A DNA stretch of 46,063 bases from contig URER01000017.1 in NCBI GenBank assembly GCA_900547005.1, positions 1 through 46,063 of the forward strand, written 5' to 3'. Positions within the stretch are counted from its first letter, which is position 1. Each line of letters starts with the position of its first letter. Made by a program: the position numbers and the translations under genes. This DNA comes from an uncultured Prevotella sp. (GTDB lineage: Bacteria > Bacteroidota > Bacteroidia > Bacteroidales > Bacteroidaceae). Below the pieces are notes generated by a model. That model saw only the letters and a program-made list of their open reading frames with translations. It searched no databases and had not been told where the DNA came from. Positions 43,204 to 46,063 of this stretch are shown here, in pieces.

Positions 43204-44706
43204 ATGAGCGACAGATTATTTATTTTTGATACGACGCTGAGAGACGGCGAGCAAGTGCCGGGTTGTCAGTTGAATACCGTTGAGAAGATTCAGGTGGCAA
43301 AGCAGTTGGAGCAGCTCGGCGTGGATGTCATAGAGGCCGGCTTCCCTATCTCAAGTCCGGGAGACTTCAACTCCGTTATTGAAATCTCAAAGGCTGTAAC
43401 GTGGCCTACGATATGCGCGCTGACCCGTGCGGTGGAAAAAGATATCGACGTGGCAGCCGAGGCGTTGCAGTATGCCAAGCACAAGAGAATACATACAGGA
43501 ATCGGCACGAGCGATTCGCATATTAAGTATAAGTTCAACTCAACACGTGAGGAAATCATCGAGCGCGCTGTGGCAGCCGTGAAGTATGCCAAACGCTATG
43601 TCGAGGATGTGGAATTCTATGCCGAGGACGCAGGACGTACCGACAATGAGTATCTCGCCCGTGTGGTTGAAGCTGTTATTAAGGCCGGTGCTACGGTGGT
43701 CAACATTCCCGATACTACGGGCTACTGTCTGCCGTCAGAGTATGGAGCAAAGATTAAATACCTCATGGAACACGTCGACGGCATTGACAAGGCAATCCTG
43801 TCAACCCACTGCCACAACGACTTGGGTATGGCTACGGCCAACACTTTCAGCGGCGTGGCGAACGGAGCACGTCAGGTGGAGGTTACGATAAACGGTATTG
43901 GTGAGCGTGCGGGTAACACTTCGCTCGAGGAAATAGCCATGATATTGAAGTGTCATAAGTATCTTAACATAGATACAAACATCAATACGACAAAGATTTA
44001 TCCCACTTCGCGTATGGTAAGTTCGCTGATGAATATGCCGGTGCAGCCGAACAAGGCCATCGTAGGACGCAACGCGTTCGCCCATTCGAGCGGAATCCAT
44101 CAGGACGGAGTGCTGAAGAACGTCGAGACATACGAGATTATGAATCCGAAGGATGTCGGATTGGACGACAACTCAATCGTACTGACGGCACGTTCGGGCC
44201 GCGCTGCGTTGAAGTTCCGCCTTCAGGTACTCGGCGTTAATATCGATGACGAGGCCAAACTCGATGTTATCTATCAGAAATTCCTGAAGATTGCCGACCA
44301 GAAGAAGGAAGTTAACGACGACGACATCCTCATGCTCGTTGGAGCAGATACTGCCGAGGCTCATGCAGTGAAACTCGATTTCTTGCAGGTAACAACCGGT
44401 ATGGGCGTTAAGAGCGTGGCAAGCATCGGCTTGGATATAAGCGGACAGAAGTTTGAGGCAGCCTCTACGGGTAACGGTCCTGTGGATGCGGCAATCAAGG
44501 CGCTGAAGAAAATCATCTCCAAGCACATGACTTTGAAGGAGTTTACCATACAGGCCATATCCAAAGGTTCGGACGATGTGGGTAAGGTTCATATGCAGGT
44601 GGAATACGACGGAAGCGTTTATTACGGTTTTGGAGCGAATACCGATATCGTTACTGCTTCTGTTGAGGCTTATATAGATTGTATAAACAAGTTTAGAAAT
44701 AAGTAA
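43204..44706 (+). CDS. leuA: 2-isopropylmalate synthase
   Basis: A 500-residue enzyme for the first step of leucine synthesis: condensation of acetyl-CoA with 2-oxoisovalerate. The catalytic TIM barrel starts at FIFDTTLRDGEQVPGCQL (metal-binding Asp in RDGEQ), and the metal-binding His pair is in LSTHCHNDLGMATAN. GERAGNTSLEEIAM follows, and the C-terminal third, from about residue 390 (TTGMGVKSVASIGLDISG), is the allosteric leucine-binding domain. The start codon is 42 bp after the terminator of the attenuator. It is followed 4 bp later by leuC, so they form an operon. No lesion. Confidence 0.95.
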   Translation: MSDRLFIFDTTLRDGEQVPGCQLNTVEKIQVAKQLEQLGVDVIEAGFPISSPGDFNSVIEISKAVTWPTICALTRAVEKDIDVAAEALQYAKHKRIHTGIGTSDSHIKYKFNSTREEIIERAVAAVKYAKRYVEDVEFYAEDAGRTDNEYLARVVEAVIKAGATVVNIPDTTGYCLPSEYGAKIKYLMEHVDGIDKAILSTHCHNDLGMATANTFSGVANGARQVEVTINGIGERAGNTSLEEIAMILKCHKYLNIDTNINTTKIYPTSRMVSSLMNMPVQPNKAIVGRNAFAHSSGIHQDGVLKNVETYEIMNPKDVGLDDNSIVLTARSGRAALKFRLQVLGVNIDDEAKLDVIYQKFLKIADQKKEVNDDDILMLVGADTAEAHAVKLDFLQVTTGMGVKSVASIGLDISGQKFEAASTGNGPVDAAIKALKKIISKHMTLKEFTIQAISKGSDDVGKVHMQVEYDGSVYYGFGANTDIVTASVEAYIDCINKFRNK

Positions 44707-44710
44707 TATA

Positions 44711-46063
44711 ATGAACACACTTTTTGATAAGATTTGGGATAAGCACGTTGTTCAGGTTGTGGAAGACGGCCCGACACAACTCTATATCGACAGACTTTAC
44801 TGTCATGAAGTAACATCGCCGCAGGCTTTCGACGGTATGCGCCAGCGCGGACTGAAGTGTTTCCGTCCGCAGCAGATATACTGTATGCCCGACCACAATA
44901 CTCCTACTCACGACCAAGACAAACCCATCGAGGAGCCGATATCGAAGAAGCAGGTGGATACTCTGGAGCGTAACTGCAAGGAGTTCGGCCTCACCCATTA
45001 CGGAATGATGTCGCCGGACAACGGAATCATACACGTCGTAGGTCCGGAGAAGGGTCTCTCTCTGCCGGGCATGACCATTGTTTGTGGCGACTCCCACACC
45101 TCTACGCATGGCGCTATGGGTGCCGTTGCGTTCGGAATCGGTACATCTGAGGTTGAGATGGTTATGGCTTCACAATGTATTTTGCAGCAGAAACCTAAGT
45201 CGATGAGAATCAATATAAACGGCAAATTGGCTAAAGGTGTTGTCGCAAAGGACGTTGCGCTCTATCTGATGTCGCAGCTTACAACTTCCGGAGCTACCGG
45301 TTACTTTGTAGAATACGCCGGTCAGGTGGTTGAGGATATGAGTATGGAAGGCCGTCTGACACTATGCAACCTCTCTATTGAGATGGGTGCGCGCGGAGGA
45401 TTTGTCGCTCCGGATGAGACAACATTCGAATATATCAAAGGTAAACAGTTCGCTCCGAAAGGAGAGGAGTGGGACAAGGCCGTGGAGTATTGGAAGACAT
45501 TGAAGAGCGGCGATGATGCCGTGTTCGATAAAGAGTTGAATTTCGATGCTGCCGATATAGAGCCTCGCATTACATACGGTACTAACCCGGGAATGGGAAT
45601 AGGCATTACCGAGGCTGTTCCTTCGTTGGACAGCATCGATGAGGCAGGGCGCGCATCGTTTGAGAAGAGCCTTGCTTACATGGGATTCAATGCCGGTGAG
45701 AAGCTGTTGGGTAAGAAGATAGATTACGTTTTCCTCGGTGCTTGCACCAACGGACGTATCGAAGACTTCCGCGCGTTTGCTTCTATCGTGAAAGGAAAGA
45801 AGAAAGCCGACAATGTTATAGCATGGCTCGTACCAGGCTCGTGGGCTGTTGACAAGCAGATTCGTGAGGAAGGTATCGACAAAATAGTAGAAGCAGCCGG
45901 ATTTGAGATACGTCAGCCGGGTTGTTCGGCCTGTCTTGCAATGAATGATGATAAGATTCCGGCCGGCAAATATTCCGTATCGACAAGTAATCGTAACTTC
46001 GAGGGTCGTCAGGGACCCGGTGCACGCACCATCTTGGCTTCTCCATTGGTAGCTGCTGCGGCT
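44711..46063 (+). CDS. leuC: 3-isopropylmalate dehydratase large subunit (partial)
   Basis: An open frame of 451 codons that runs off the end of the window; the family is about 465-470 residues, so only the C-terminal tail is missing. It begins NTLFDKIWDKHVVQVVEDG, the usual LeuC start. The [4Fe-4S] cluster Cys residues are in FLGACTNGR and PGCSACLAMN, and the substrate-binding CGDSHTSTHGAMGAVAFGIGTSE is intact. With LeuD, expected just outside, it isomerises 2-isopropylmalate to 3-isopropylmalate. Starts 4 bp after the leuA stop. No frameshift seen. Confidence 0.93.
   Translation, partial: MNTLFDKIWDKHVVQVVEDGPTQLYIDRLYCHEVTSPQAFDGMRQRGLKCFRPQQIYCMPDHNTPTHDQDKPIEEPISKKQVDTLERNCKEFGLTHYGMMSPDNGIIHVVGPEKGLSLPGMTIVCGDSHTSTHGAMGAVAFGIGTSEVEMVMASQCILQQKPKSMRININGKLAKGVVAKDVALYLMSQLTTSGATGYFVEYAGQVVEDMSMEGRLTLCNLSIEMGARGGFVAPDETTFEYIKGKQFAPKGEEWDKAVEYWKTLKSGDDAVFDKELNFDAADIEPRITYGTNPGMGIGITEAVPSLDSIDEAGRASFEKSLAYMGFNAGEKLLGKKIDYVFLGACTNGRIEDFRAFASIVKGKKKADNVIAWLVPGSWAVDKQIREEGIDKIVEAAGFEIRQPGCSACLAMNDDKIPAGKYSVSTSNRNFEGRQGPGARTILASPLVAAAA

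Overview
The window looks like a chromosomal segment of a Bacteroidales bacterium, most likely of the Prevotella group. The evidence is internal. Many genes are preceded by the Bacteroidota promoter box TAnnTTTG rather than a sigma-70 -10 box. Strong Shine-Dalgarno sequences are absent. There is a complete SusC/SusD polysaccharide utilization locus, surface lipoproteins have acidic residues after the lipidated Cys, and several families are typical of the phylum (BACON domains, DUF4834, DUF6377, a membrane MutS-like ATPase). I did no database search; all family names are from recognition of motifs.

Layout. 1-1011: a gene-free stretch holding one copy of a ~550 bp palindrome-rich element (about 180-735, minus orientation), then a promoter and a foldable ~120 nt leader. 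1012-3121: a type II restriction-modification pair (Eco47II-like endonuclease and an HTH-fused cytosine-5 methyltransferase). 3464-4291: a glycine-zipper lipoprotein. 4326-11463: an RDD membrane protein facing a run of SpoIIM-like, membrane, DUF4129, DUF4350, MoxR and DUF58 genes, the usual MoxR/DUF58 envelope cluster, followed by a membrane-anchored MutS-like ATPase (11496-13298). 13299-14079: a regulatory region with a five-unit tandem array and a duplicated 54 bp promoter-leader segment. 14080-25809: a beta-glucan (probably beta-1,3-glucan/laminarin type) utilization locus: SusC, SusD, a surface glycan-binding protein with a duplicated module, a small lipoprotein, GH16, GH5 and GH3. 26166-27842: a DUF6377 regulator-like membrane protein. 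28027-39811: mostly housekeeping genes: class II aldolase, RhuM-like protein, AI-2E family permease, thymidine kinase, RsmI, a coiled-coil lipoprotein, thioredoxin, DnaE, and the phosphatidylethanolamine pair psd-pssA with a DUF4834 gene. 39812-40706: gene-free, carrying the second copy of the ~550 bp element in the opposite orientation. 40707-46063: dnaB, an SGNH hydrolase, then leuA-leuC (leuC runs off the end).

How the parts work together. In the glucan locus, surface lipoproteins bind and cut beta-glucan, SusC/SusD import oligosaccharides, and GH5/GH3 finish the degradation. Hairpins between susD, the binding-protein gene and the downstream genes may set expression steps. In the leucine operon a short leader ORF rich in Ile and Leu codons precedes a terminator, and an 8 nt segment inside the ORF is perfectly complementary to the terminator's left arm and loop. 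That is the layout of a ribosome-mediated attenuator.

The most interesting non-coding signals are the leuA attenuator, the pair of ~550 bp palindromic elements, a 22 bp perfect hairpin at 25926-25988 that shares a core with those elements, the nested leader in front of the restriction genes, the 22-23 bp tandem array at 13366-13476, and a family of GC-rich palindromes placed directly after stop codons.
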